A DNA stretch of 64,000 bases, from contig NZ_JANCLU010000018.1 in assembly GCF_024294805.1 (NCBI RefSeq), positions 1-64,000 on the forward strand. The letters are read 5' to 3'. The stretch's first letter is position 1, and each line of letters begins with the position of its first letter. Positions 1-7,065 of this stretch are shown piece after piece. Source of the DNA: Alsobacter ponti (GTDB lineage: Bacteria > Pseudomonadota > Alphaproteobacteria > Rhizobiales > Beijerinckiaceae). The notes under the pieces were generated by a model. It was given only the letters and a program-made list of their open reading frames with translations. It made no database searches and was not told the origin of the DNA. The translations under genes were made by a program, and so were the position numbers.

Positions 1-127
1 CGTTCCCGGAACCCCGGAGCGATAGCGCAAAGGGCGGACACCAGTCCGCCCGTTCCCGGAACCCCGGAGCGATAGCGCAAAGGGCGGACACCAGTCCGCC
101 CGTTCCCGGAACCCCGGAGCGATAGCG
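1..127. repeat. 50-bp direct tandem repeat, two full copies plus a partial third
   Basis: Positions 1-50 and 51-100 are identical, and 101-127 repeats the first 27 bases of the unit exactly. Each unit ends in a perfect hairpin, GGGCGGAC-acca-GTCCGCCC (32-51 and 82-101). The array probably continues to the left of the window, so the copy number is unknown. There are no unique spacers between units, so it is not a CRISPR array. Confidence 0.9.
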
Positions 128-137
128 GAGGGGTATC

Positions 138-230
138 CGGGAGCCAGCGTAGGAATGTTGCCGCGAAGCGGCGCTCAACAGAAAAGGCCATCAGGACGCG
201 CTGCGCGCGACATATTGCGCTGGGCCCCGG
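138..230 (+). repeat. Diverged inverted-duplicate element, copy 1
   Basis: This stretch matches the reverse complement of about 983-1080 along most of its length, sharing for example GCCGCGAAGCGGCGCT, GGACGCGCTG and TTGCGCTGGG. Each copy contains a small internal palindrome (CCGCGAAGCGG). It is followed by a segment (about 230-262) that recurs in direct orientation at about 1082-1120. The pattern suggests a mobile or shuffled intergenic repeat family, not a gene. Confidence 0.7.
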
Positions 231-387
231 GCCTGCCTCCGCCAAGGCTCCGGCATCCCGGGGACGGGCGGCCCGGAGGCCCGCGCTCCCGGGCACGGCG
301 CGAATGGGCGAACACAGTCCGCCACCCCGTTCCCGGAACCCCGAAGCGAAAGCGGGGGGCGTCCGCGCCTTCGGCGCAATTCCGCGC

Positions 388-416
388 TTGACAATCTCAG
401 GAATTTATGCCTATAT
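388..416 (+). promoter_or_regulatory. Strong sigma-70-type promoter
   Basis: The -35 box is TTGACA (388-393) and the -10 box is CTATAT (411-416), separated by exactly 17 bases in a locally AT-rich patch. Transcription would start near 423. No coding gene follows for more than 3 kb on this strand, so the likely product is an untranslated RNA. Confidence 0.6.
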
Positions 417-422
417 GGCTCT

Positions 423-690
423 CGTCCTCACCCGAGGAAGGGGCGTCTGCAGCGTGGCCGATGCGGGTGGGGGGCGGTGGCCGGTTCGAGGGAGCGTCAC
501 GCACTCCCGAGCGCCGGCGGCCCAAGCCGCTCAGGTTCGTCGCCGCCAACAGCGGGACAGTAACCCGGGCTGGGTGGTTTCTCAGCTTCAAGGACGGACT
601 TCGTCACGCGATATGCGGGCGAGGGTCGATCGGGAGGCAAGGGCCAGCCGGCTTGCGGGACCAAACAGGGTGAGTGTCATGCCCCCTGGG
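423..690 (+). ncRNA. Putative non-coding RNA, family unknown, with glycine-riboswitch-like core
   Basis: This region follows a strong promoter and is not plausibly coding. It holds nested stems, for example GGGAG...CTCCC (490-508). Between about 509 and 560 there is a run resembling the glycine aptamer core: GCGCCGGCGG, then CCCAAGCC, then GCTCAGGTTC and GGGACAG. The resemblance is partial, no glycine-cleavage gene follows, and the 5' half of the motif is not convincing. It does not look like RNase P RNA, SRP RNA or permuted tmRNA. The 3' end is unknown. Confidence 0.35.
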
Positions 691-718
691 ACCAAGCGGA
701 GCAAGCCTCAAACACCGC

Positions 719-805
719 GCGCGGAACGGCGGGGGTCAACTCTCGTCGGTACTAACCTCACCCTCCGGCATCCGCCGGCGGGACGAGGCCCCCGCCGTTC
801 CGCGC
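719..805. repeat. Perfect 17-bp inverted repeat forming a large hairpin
   Basis: GCGCGGAACGGCGGGGG (719-735) is exactly complementary to 789-805. Inside, CTCGTC (742-747) pairs with GACGAG (782-787). The 87-bp palindromic element could be a terminator-like end of the upstream RNA, though no T-run follows, or a remnant of a miniature repeat element. Confidence 0.75.
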
Positions 806-879
806 CGCCCTTCCGGGCATCGCAGAACACAAGCCAAGCCCCGCATCCGGCAGGATGGCGGGAACATTCCGCGTGGAAC

Positions 880-1206
880 GGGCGGACTGGCGTCCGCCCT
901 TTGGGCGCGTGGGATGTGGGTACTTTATGCGGGATGCGAAGCAGCCCGCCCGTTCCCGGACCGGTGCAGCGACAGCGGAACCGGAGCCGGGACCCAGCGC
1001 AACATGGCGCGCGTCAGCGCGTCCGAATGAAAAGGCCTGTAAAGCGCCGCTTCGCGGCAGCATCCATGCGCTGGCTCCCGGACATGCCTCCGCCAAGGCT
1101 CCGGCATTCCGGGAACGGGCGGACGAAGTCCGCCCGTTGGGATTTGGGGACGGGCGAACTTGTGTCCGCCCTTTGGGTTCCGGAAACGGGCGGCCTGGCG
1201 TCCGCC
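880..1206. repeat. Dispersed GGGCGGAC hairpins and inverted-duplicate copy 2
   Basis: The same hairpin found in the left tandem repeat recurs here: 880-899 (loop tggc), 1114-1138 (11-bp stem, loop gaa) and an imperfect form at 1187-1206 followed by TTTT. Between them, about 983-1080 is the inverted partner of 138-230. The last hairpin lies between htpG and the repeats and might act as a terminator for plus-strand transcription. Confidence 0.7.
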
Positions 1207-1229
1207 CTTTTAATCTCCGGAAGGCCCGG

Positions 1230-3113
1230 TCAGCCCAGCGCCTTGCGCAGCACGCGGTCGAGGCGGGCGGCGAAGCCGGCGGGGTCGGCGGGCGGCAGGC
1301 CGTCGGCGGCGCGGGCCTGATCGAGCAGCAGGAAGGCGGCGTCCTCCACCGCGTCGCGCTCGCCCCGCCCGAAATGCTCGGCGAGGCTCGCCACCAAAGC
1401 GTGGCCGGGGTTGATCTCCAGCACCGGCTTCGACGCCTCCTTCAGCCGGCCATGCGCAGCGAGGATGCGCTCCAGGCCGCGGTCCGGCCCCGCCTCGGCG
1501 GCGACGAGGCAGGCCGGGCTCTCGGCCAACCGGGTCGACGGGCGCACGTCGGCGACCGCGTCGCCGAGCTTCTCCTTCATGAAGGCGAGCACGGTGGCGA
1601 CCGGCGCGCTCGGCTCGGCGGCCGGCGCGGCGGCGCCCTCGGCCAGCGGCACGGCGTCGAGGTCGGCCGCGCCCTGCGTGACGGAGCGGAACGGCTTGCC
1701 TTCGTAGCCGACGGCGGTCTGCACCCAGAAGGCGTCGACCGGGTCGGACAGCAGCAGCACCTCGACGCCGCGCGCCCTGAAGCCCTCCAGATGCGGGCTC
1801 GCCTTGAGCCGCGCCGCGTCGTCGCCGACGAGGTACCAGATCGCCGTCTGGTTGGGCCGCAGGTCGGTGACGTACTGGGCCAGCGAGCGCCCGCCCTCCG
1901 GATGGGCGGAGGTGGCGAAGCGGGCCAGCTTGAACAGGCCGTCGCGCCGCTCGTAGTCCTCGTAGAGCCCCTCCTTGATAACCGCGCCGAACGCCTCCCA
2001 CACCTTGGCGTAGCGCTCGGGCTCCTTGTCGGCCAGCTTCTCCAGCTCGGACATCACCCGGTTGGCGACGCCCTTGCGGATCGCGCCCAGGATGGGGCTT
2101 TCCTGGATCGTCTCGCGGGACAGGTTGAGCGGCAGGTCGGCGCTGTCGACGACGCCCGAGACGAAGCGCATCCAGCCCGGCAGCAGGTCGATGTCGTCGG
2201 CGATGAATATGCGCCGCACATAGAGCTTCATGCGGCCCTTGCGCAGCGGGTCGAACAGGGCGAGCGGCGGCGTGGAGGGCACGAAGGCGAGCACGGAATA
2301 TTCGTGCCGCCCCTCGGCACGCCAGTGCATGGTCAGCGCCGGCGCGTCGAACTGGCCGCTCACCGACTGGTAGAAATTGGCGTAGTCCTCCTCGGACACC
2401 TCGCTCTTCGGCTTGGCCCAGATGGCGGCTCCGTCGGCGATCCGGCGGGGCGCTTCGCCCGGCTTCTCGACAAGGTCGATCGGCACCGGCACGGCGCTGC
2501 CGTGCTCGCGCACGATACGCTCGACCGCCGCGCCGCCGGCGAACTCCTGGCTCTGCTCGTTGAGGTGCAGCACCACTCGCGTGCCGCGCGCCGGGGCGTC
2601 GTCGCCGGCCGGCTCGATCGTGTAGCTGCCCTGGCCGTCCGACGACCAGCGCCAGGCGGCGCTCTCGCCGGCCTTGCGGGTGACCACGTCGACGCGGTCG
2701 GCGACCATGAAGGCGGAATAGAAGCCGACGCCGAACTGGCCGATGAGCCGCGATCCGTCGCCCTGCTCGCCGAGCTGATCGAGGAAGGCGCGGGTGCCCG
2801 AGCGGGCGATGGTGCCCAGCGCGTCCGCGAGGTCGTCGCGGTTCATGCCGATGCCGTTGTCGGCGACGGTCAGCGTCTTCGCGTCGGGGTCGGCGGCGAT
2901 GGTGATGCGCAGGTCCGGGTCGTTGCCGAGCAGCGCGTGGTCCTGCAGGGCGAGGGTGCGCAGCTTCTCGCAGGCGTCGGCCGCGTTGGCCACCAGCTCG
3001 CGCAGGAAGATGTCGCGCTCGGAGTAGACGGAATGCACCATCAGGTGCAGCAGGCGGGAGACGTCCGCCTCGAACGGGCGGCTCTCCGCCCGCGTCTGGT
3101 CAGTGGTCGCCAC
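1230..3113 (-). CDS. htpG: Molecular chaperone HtpG (Hsp90 family)
   Basis: The product is a 627-residue cytosolic ATP-dependent chaperone, normal length for bacterial HtpG. The N-terminal GHKL ATPase domain is clear: the helix with catalytic Glu39 and Asn43 (ELVANAADACEKL), DNGIGM at 85-90 and a glycine-rich ATP lid. Middle and C-terminal dimerisation domains follow. The start is the GTG at 3113, preceded by AGAGG at a proper distance. An ATG at 3227 would add 38 residues foreign to the family and would overlap the promoter. It is a single-gene unit behind a heat-shock-like promoter. Identification is firm; the start is very likely. Confidence 0.97.
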   Translation of the reverse strand: MATTDQTRAESRPFEADVSRLLHLMVHSVYSERDIFLRELVANAADACEKLRTLALQDHALLGNDPDLRITIAADPDAKTLTVADNGIGMNRDDLADALGTIARSGTRAFLDQLGEQGDGSRLIGQFGVGFYSAFMVADRVDVVTRKAGESAAWRWSSDGQGSYTIEPAGDDAPARGTRVVLHLNEQSQEFAGGAAVERIVREHGSAVPVPIDLVEKPGEAPRRIADGAAIWAKPKSEVSEEDYANFYQSVSGQFDAPALTMHWRAEGRHEYSVLAFVPSTPPLALFDPLRKGRMKLYVRRIFIADDIDLLPGWMRFVSGVVDSADLPLNLSRETIQESPILGAIRKGVANRVMSELEKLADKEPERYAKVWEAFGAVIKEGLYEDYERRDGLFKLARFATSAHPEGGRSLAQYVTDLRPNQTAIWYLVGDDAARLKASPHLEGFRARGVEVLLLSDPVDAFWVQTAVGYEGKPFRSVTQGAADLDAVPLAEGAAAPAAEPSAPVATVLAFMKEKLGDAVADVRPSTRLAESPACLVAAEAGPDRGLERILAAHGRLKEASKPVLEINPGHALVASLAEHFGRGERDAVEDAAFLLLDQARAADGLPPADPAGFAARLDRVLRKALG

Positions 3114-3196
3114 GGTGTGCCTCTTCTGCTCGGCGTGCTGATTTTCGTGGGTCTGGCCGCGTGGGCTCTCGCGGGGCGAACCTCGTCGCCCCCGCG

Positions 3197-3228
3197 CCGA
3201 TATCGCGGCGGAGCGAGCGAAATTCAAG
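3197..3228 (-). promoter_or_regulatory. Heat-shock (RpoH-like) promoter of htpG
   Basis: Read on the minus strand, CTTGAA (3228-3223) is followed about 17-19 bases later by CGATATCGG (3205-3197). This resembles the alphaproteobacterial sigma-32 pattern CTTG...CYTATNTNNG. Transcription would begin near 3190, leaving a leader of about 75 bases before the GTG at 3113. It fits the role of htpG. Confidence 0.45.
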
Positions 3229-3241
3229 TCTCGGGAGAGGG

Positions 3242-3400
3242 CCCAAAAAAAGGCCGGCGAGACGCCGGCCGAAGAGAGTTCACACTGGACAGGGTCCTGA
3301 ATGAAGTCGGACCCGGTCCCCGTCCGGAGCTGGGGGGCTGTTCAAGCCGGAGCGGACACCGGGCCCTTGGGCAACGGTAAGAGGATCGCGCTCCATCGGG
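3242..3400 (-). ncRNA. Candidate small RNA with intrinsic terminator
   Basis: On the minus strand a stem GGACCGGGTCC / GGACCCTGTCC (3319-3309 with 3297-3287, one mismatch, 11-base loop) is followed by a strong terminator, GGCCGGCG-tct-CGCCGGCC then seven T (3270-3245). No minus-strand gene ends here, so the terminator needs another substrate. The 5' end and promoter are not identified and the coordinates are approximate. The alternative is a stray terminator between divergent genes. Confidence 0.4.
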
Positions 3401-3564
3401 GCGTCCGATTGACGGCGGCAAGGCCGAATAATGGCGGAGCATCACACCGGCGTGAGAGGCCCGCGAGGCCCGTTTCAAACGCCCCGGCGGGGCCGTTTGC
3501 CGGGTTCCCCGGCCGGGCGAAGCGTGTCAAACTGTCCCGAAAGTGTGACAGGCAGCGAGGCGCG

Positions 3565-3948
3565 ATGAGCGATATCGACGCATCGGAGCCGCTGGCGGGG
3601 TCCAGGATTCGCGAGACGGCCGTTTCGGCCGGTCTCGCGCAGACCCCCGCCCAGGTGGCGTTCGACAGGCACGAACTGCGCGAACTCTTCGATCTCTACG
3701 GGCGCATGGTGGCGGAGGGCGAGTGGCGCGACTACGCGCTCGACTTCCTGAAGGACAAGGCGGTGTTCTCGGTGTTCCGCCGCTCCAACGAGTATCCGCT
3801 GTACCGGATCGAAAAGACCCCCCGCCTCGCTCGCCGCCAGGGGGCCTACGCCGTCATCGCCGCCAGCGGCCTCATCCTCAAGCGGGGCCACGATCTGGCC
3901 CGCGTGCTGCGCGTCCTCGACAAGCCGCTCCGGCTGGTGGTGGACTGA
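3565..3948 (+). CDS. DUF2794 domain-containing protein
   Basis: This 127-residue protein belongs to DUF2794, an alphaproteobacterial family of unknown function. The conserved core covers residues about 33-126: the RELFDLYGRMVAEGEWRDYA segment, then AVFSVFRR, LYRIEKTPRLARRQGAYAV and LKRGHDLARVLRVL. There is no signal peptide or membrane segment, so it is probably cytosolic. The ATG at 3565 is preceded by GCGAGG. A frame extending upstream to 3301 is arginine/proline-rich shadow sequence and is not used. It faces away from htpG and is convergent with the YkvA gene. The family match is strong; the function is unknown. Confidence 0.92.
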   Translation: MSDIDASEPLAGSRIRETAVSAGLAQTPAQVAFDRHELRELFDLYGRMVAEGEWRDYALDFLKDKAVFSVFRRSNEYPLYRIEKTPRLARRQGAYAVIAASGLILKRGHDLARVLRVLDKPLRLVVD

Positions 3949-3953
3949 CGCTC

Positions 3954-4343
3954 TCAGGCGTCGGCGTCCAGCGTCTCCTTGGCCCGCTCGCGGTGCTCGG
4001 GCTTGATCGCGCCCGCCACGGTGGCGATGGCGGTGGCGATGACCGCCGCGTCGTCGGTGAAGCCGATCAGCGGCAGCAGGTCCGGCAGCACGTCGAAGGG
4101 CATGACGAAATAGGCCAGGGCGGCGAGAATCGTCAGCTTCACCCGCCGTTCCGTGGCCGGGTCGAGGGCGCAGTAATAGGCGGCCAGGACGTCCTCGGCA
4201 AAGGGCAGCTTGCGTCCCACGCGGCGCAGCAGCGCCCGCACGTCGTCGAACAGCCGCTTCTCGTCGCGCATGGAGCGGCGAATCTCCTCGACCTCCTCCG
4301 GCGTCAGGCGACGCACGATCGGGTCCTCGGGCGATGCGGTCAT
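3954..4343 (-). CDS. YkvA family protein (DUF1232)
   Basis: This 129-residue protein has the YkvA/DUF1232 core at about residues 67-112. It is a hydrophobic stretch (KLTILAALAYFVMPFDVLPD, then LLPLIGFTDDAAVI) with the PFDVLPD and GFTDDAAV signatures. The family is small, membrane-associated and of unresolved function. The charged N-terminal half is predicted helical. The gene is convergent with the DUF2794 gene, whose stop lies only 5 bases away, so the two share a very tight intergenic junction. No partner in an operon is seen. Confidence 0.9.
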   Translation of the reverse strand: MTASPEDPIVRRLTPEEVEEIRRSMRDEKRLFDDVRALLRRVGRKLPFAEDVLAAYYCALDPATERRVKLTILAALAYFVMPFDVLPDLLPLIGFTDDAAVIATAIATVAGAIKPEHRERAKETLDADA

Positions 4344-4529
4344 CAGGTCACTCCCGGCTCGTCGCGGCGTGCTCCCCGTCCTTCAAGCTTGACGGGGCGA
4401 GGGCGGTTCCCCCGGGCGCCACGAGCCGGGCGCGCCGGGGCCGGGACGAGCGTCCGTCCAACGACGCACTAGGCGCGACGCGGCCGGCTTGCTTAAATCC
4501 CGTCGCATCAAGATGGGGAGGAACACGCC

Positions 4530-5315
4530 ATGCAGCTAGGTCCCGGCGTCGCGGCGGTGGTGACGGGCGCGGCCTCAGGCCTCGGCGAGGCCACGGCGCG
4601 CCTGCTCGCCGCCAAAGGCTGCAAGGTCGCGGCGCTCGACAGGGACGAGACGCGCGGCCCGGCCGTGGCGCGGGAGATCGGCGGCCTGTTCGTGAAAACC
4701 GACGTCACCGACGAGGCGTCAGTCGACGCGGCGCTCGCGGCGGCCCGCGCCGCCCACGGCGTGGAGCGCGTGCTGGTCAACTGCGCCGGGGTGGCGCCTG
4801 CCATGCGCACCGTCTCCCGCAAGCGCGACACTGGCGAACTGGTGGCCCACGACATGGCCGCCTTCGAGCGCGTGCTGGCCATCAACCTCGTCGGCACCTA
4901 CCGCATGGTGGCCCGGTGCGCCGCCGCGATGGCGGGGCTCGACCCGGTGACGCCCGACGGCGGGCGCGGCGTCATCGTCTGCACCGCCTCGGTGGCGGCG
5001 GAGGACGGGCAGATCGGGCAGGCCGCCTACGCCGCCTCCAAGGCCGGCGTGGCGGGGCTCGCCCTGCCGGTGGCGCGCGACCTCGCGAGCTACGGCATCC
5101 GCGTCGTCAGCATCATGCCGGGCCTGTTCGAGACGCCGATGCTGGCCGGCGTCAACGAGGAGTTCCGCCGCAACCTGGAGGCCGGAGTGCCCTTTCCCTC
5201 GCGCCTCGGCCGGCCGGACGAATACGCGAGGCTCGTCGCCGCCATCGTCGACAACGACATGCTGAACGGCGCGACGATCCGCCTCGACGGCGCGCTGCGG
5301 ATGCAGCCGAAATAG
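4530..5315 (+). CDS. SDR-family 3-hydroxyacyl-CoA dehydrogenase-like oxidoreductase
   Basis: This is a 261-residue classical short-chain dehydrogenase. The Rossmann glycine motif TGAASGLG is at 12-19, NCAG at 84-87, the catalytic Ser near 154, and Tyr167/Lys171 in YAASK. Acidic Asp37 after the second strand points to NAD rather than NADP. Overall sequence, including the SVAAEDGQIGQAAY segment and the MPGLFETPML tail, resembles the type II 3-hydroxyacyl-CoA dehydrogenase (HSD17B10-like) group acting in beta-oxidation. The exact substrate is inferred. A GAGG motif precedes the ATG. A GNAT gene follows 53 bases downstream, likely co-transcribed. Confidence 0.88.
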   Translation: MQLGPGVAAVVTGAASGLGEATARLLAAKGCKVAALDRDETRGPAVAREIGGLFVKTDVTDEASVDAALAAARAAHGVERVLVNCAGVAPAMRTVSRKRDTGELVAHDMAAFERVLAINLVGTYRMVARCAAAMAGLDPVTPDGGRGVIVCTASVAAEDGQIGQAAYAASKAGVAGLALPVARDLASYGIRVVSIMPGLFETPMLAGVNEEFRRNLEAGVPFPSRLGRPDEYARLVAAIVDNDMLNGATIRLDGALRMQPK

Positions 5316-5368
5316 GCCGCGCCGTCCCTGACCGTCGAAACATCGCCCGACCCACCGAGGAGCCGGCC

Positions 5369-5815
5369 ATGTCCGTCGCCATACGCCCGATCGAAGCCGC
5401 CGACCGGGAGGCGTGGGAGCGCCTCTACGCCGGCTACGCGGCCTTCTACAGGGTGGAGCAGACGCCCGAGATGCGCGCCCGGGTCTGGTCGTGGATCGCC
5501 GACCCGGCGCACGAGGTGGAGGGCGTCGTCGCGGTGGACGCCTCCGGCGCGCCGGTGGGGCTGGCGCATTTCCGCCGCTTCGCCCGGCCGCTCAGCGCCA
5601 GCACGGGCGGCTTTCTCGACGACCTGTTCGTCGACCCCGCCGCGCGCGGCCTCGGCGCCGCCGACACGCTGCTCGCCTGGCTGCGCGACGAGGGCCGGCG
5701 GCGCGGCTGGTCGGTGATCCGGTGGATCACCGCCGAGGACAACTACCGCGCCAGGGCGGTCTACGACCGGCTGGCCGCGCGCACCCCATGGGTGACCTAC
5801 GACATCAAGCTGTAG
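5369..5815 (+). CDS. GNAT family N-acetyltransferase
   Basis: The 148-residue product has the GNAT fold: an N-terminal RPIEAADREAWERLYAGY segment, then beta strands, then the acetyl-CoA-binding motif A region LFVDPAARGLGAADTLL (about 87-103). The C-terminal motif B segment is NYRARAVYDRLA. Its substrate cannot be told from sequence. The start is the ATG at 5369, preceded by GAGG; longer in-frame upstream sequence is antisense-like shadow. It follows the dehydrogenase gene and is convergent with phhB. Confidence 0.88.
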   Translation: MSVAIRPIEAADREAWERLYAGYAAFYRVEQTPEMRARVWSWIADPAHEVEGVVAVDASGAPVGLAHFRRFARPLSASTGGFLDDLFVDPAARGLGAADTLLAWLRDEGRRRGWSVIRWITAEDNYRARAVYDRLAARTPWVTYDIKL

Positions 5816-5825
5816 CGGCGCGCCG

Positions 5826-6119
5826 CTACTGGCCCGCGATGCGGTCCATGGCGCGGGCGAGGTCGAGGTCGCGCCGCGTGACGCCGTTGGCGTCGTGGCT
5901 GGTCAGCGTCACGTCGACGGTGCGGTAGACGTTGCTCCACTCGGGGTGGTGGTCCATAGCCTCGGCCACGAGCGCGACGCGGGCCATGAAGCCGAACGCC
6001 TCGCTGAAGTCGGCGAACACGAAACGCCGGGTGATGGCGTCGCGCGCCTCGTCCATCGTCCAGCCGGGAAGGCGCGTCAGCGCCTCGCGGATCTCGTCGC
6101 GGGTCATCGGCTCGGCCAT
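5826..6119 (-). CDS. phhB: 4a-hydroxytetrahydrobiopterin (pterin-4a-carbinolamine) dehydratase
   Basis: The 97-residue enzyme dehydrates the 4a-carbinolamine formed by pterin-dependent hydroxylases, and matches the family's length of about 95-110. The signature is present: [12 protein letters not shown] (His57, His58, Pro59) and the second histidine in [12 protein letters not shown] (His75). The chosen start, [10 protein letters not shown] at 6119, fits the family; an ATG seven codons upstream is possible. It is the last gene of a minus-strand run that includes yebC. No phenylalanine hydroxylase gene lies in the window, so its partner reaction is not visible here. Confidence 0.93.
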   Translation of the reverse strand: MAEPMTRDEIREALTRLPGWTMDEARDAITRRFVFADFSEAFGFMARVALVAEAMDHHPEWSNVYRTVDVTLTSHDANGVTRRDLDLARAMDRIAGQ

Positions 6120-6189
6120 GGCGCGTCCTCCCGCGCCCATTGTGGCGCGCCGCGGGCCCGCGTAAAGCCCGCGCGCCCCGGACCGGCGA

Positions 6190-6936
6190 TCAGCCGGCCA
6201 TCTTGGCCATCAGCGCGTCGGAGAAGGAGGCGTTGGAGTAGACGTTCTGGACGTCGTCGTTGTCGTCGAGCGAGTCCATCAGGCGCAGCAGCTTCTCGCC
6301 GGCCTCGTCGTCGACGCCGATCGTGTTCTGCGGGCGCCACACCAGGGCGGCCTTGCGGGGCTCGCCGAACTTCGCCTCGAGCGCCTTCTGAACGTCGCGC
6401 AGCGTCTCCAGCGAGGTGACGATCTCGTGCCCGTCCTCGGAGCTGGAGACGTCGTCGGCGCCGGCCTCGATGGCCGCCTCCATCATGGCGTCCTCGCTGG
6501 CCACGCCGGCGTCGAACTCGATGACGCCGACGCGGTCGAACATGAACGACACCGCGCCCGTCTCGGCCAGCGAGCCGCCCGCCTTGGTGAAATAGGAGCG
6601 CACTTCGCCGGCGGTGCGGTTGCGGTTGTCGCTCAGCGCCTCGACGATGACGGCCACGCCGCCCGGGGCGTAGCCCTCGTAGCGGATCTCCTCGTAGTTC
6701 TCGGCGTCGCCGCCGAGCGCCTTCTTGATCGCGCGGTCGATATTGTCCTTGGGCATGTTCTCGGCGCGGGCGGCCTGGATGGCGGCGCGCAGGCGCGGGT
6801 TCATGTTGGCATCGGGAAGGCCGAGCTTGGCGGCGACGGTGATTTCGCGCGCGAGCTTGGAGAAGAGCTTCGACCGCATGGCGTCCTGACGGCCCTTGCG
6901 GTGCATGATGTTCTTGAACTGTGAATGGCCGGCCAT
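6190..6936 (-). CDS. YebC/PmpR family transcriptional regulator / translation factor
   Basis: The 248-residue protein starts with the family's invariant [17 protein letters not shown] and continues with [34 protein letters not shown] and F.K.GGSL.E.GAVSFMF, the standard YebC three-domain architecture. Members have been described as DNA-binding regulators and as ribosome-associated factors that relieve stalling. The ATG at 6936 is chosen over one two codons upstream because MAGHSQF is the conserved beginning. It lies 129 bases downstream of the metallophosphoesterase gene in a minus-strand cluster. Confidence 0.95.
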   Translation of the reverse strand: MAGHSQFKNIMHRKGRQDAMRSKLFSKLAREITVAAKLGLPDANMNPRLRAAIQAARAENMPKDNIDRAIKKALGGDAENYEEIRYEGYAPGGVAVIVEALSDNRNRTAGEVRSYFTKAGGSLAETGAVSFMFDRVGVIEFDAGVASEDAMMEAAIEAGADDVSSSEDGHEIVTSLETLRDVQKALEAKFGEPRKAALVWRPQNTIGVDDEAGEKLLRLMDSLDDNDDVQNVYSNASFSDALMAKMAG

Positions 6937-7065
6937 GTGCATCCCCGGATCGGCAGCCGGCGCGGGCAGGGCGCTGGCTGCGCGCCGCCACGGCTCCGGC
7001 GAAAGGAAATCGCCGGGGCTTATACGTCGGGGCGCGGCGGAAATAAAGGAAGGTGGCGAGGGAGC

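Larger units (their letters stand above)
1..1229. other. Gene-free repeat-rich intergenic block
   Basis: No open frame here has protein-like composition, a ribosome binding site or a recognisable family; the long frames come from high GC. What the block holds is a 50-bp tandem repeat at the left edge, several copies of a short perfect hairpin, a roughly 90-100 bp inverted duplication, a 17-bp perfect inverted repeat, and one strong promoter that seems to drive an untranslated RNA. It lies downstream of htpG, which ends at 1230 on the minus strand. The left boundary is cut by the window edge. Confidence 0.7.
3114..3564. other. Intergenic region between htpG and the DUF2794 gene
   Basis: This 451-base divergent spacer holds the htpG promoter, the candidate small RNA and terminator, and near the right end an inverted repeat TGTCAAAC...GTGTGACA (3525-3532 and 3543-3550). 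That repeat lies 15 bases before the DUF2794 start and could be an operator. No protein gene is supported here. Confidence 0.6.

Noticed and set aside
1-127. Possible CRISPR array
   Set aside because: The 50-bp units are directly abutting with no unique spacers, and no cas genes are present.
482-495. GGTTCGA resembling a tRNA T-loop
   Set aside because: The flanking bases do not pair as a T-stem and no cloverleaf or CCA end can be drawn; tmRNA was also considered, but no ANDN-type tag is encoded nearby.
155-1320. Overlapping frames in the repeat block, including one of 338 codons
   Set aside because: No ribosome site, low-complexity composition, and they cross the hairpin repeats; treated as non-coding.
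1210-3380. Long open frames on both strands overlapping htpG, up to 841 codons
   Set aside because: They lie opposite or out of frame to htpG, are arginine/glycine-rich with no family motif, and arise from high GC content.
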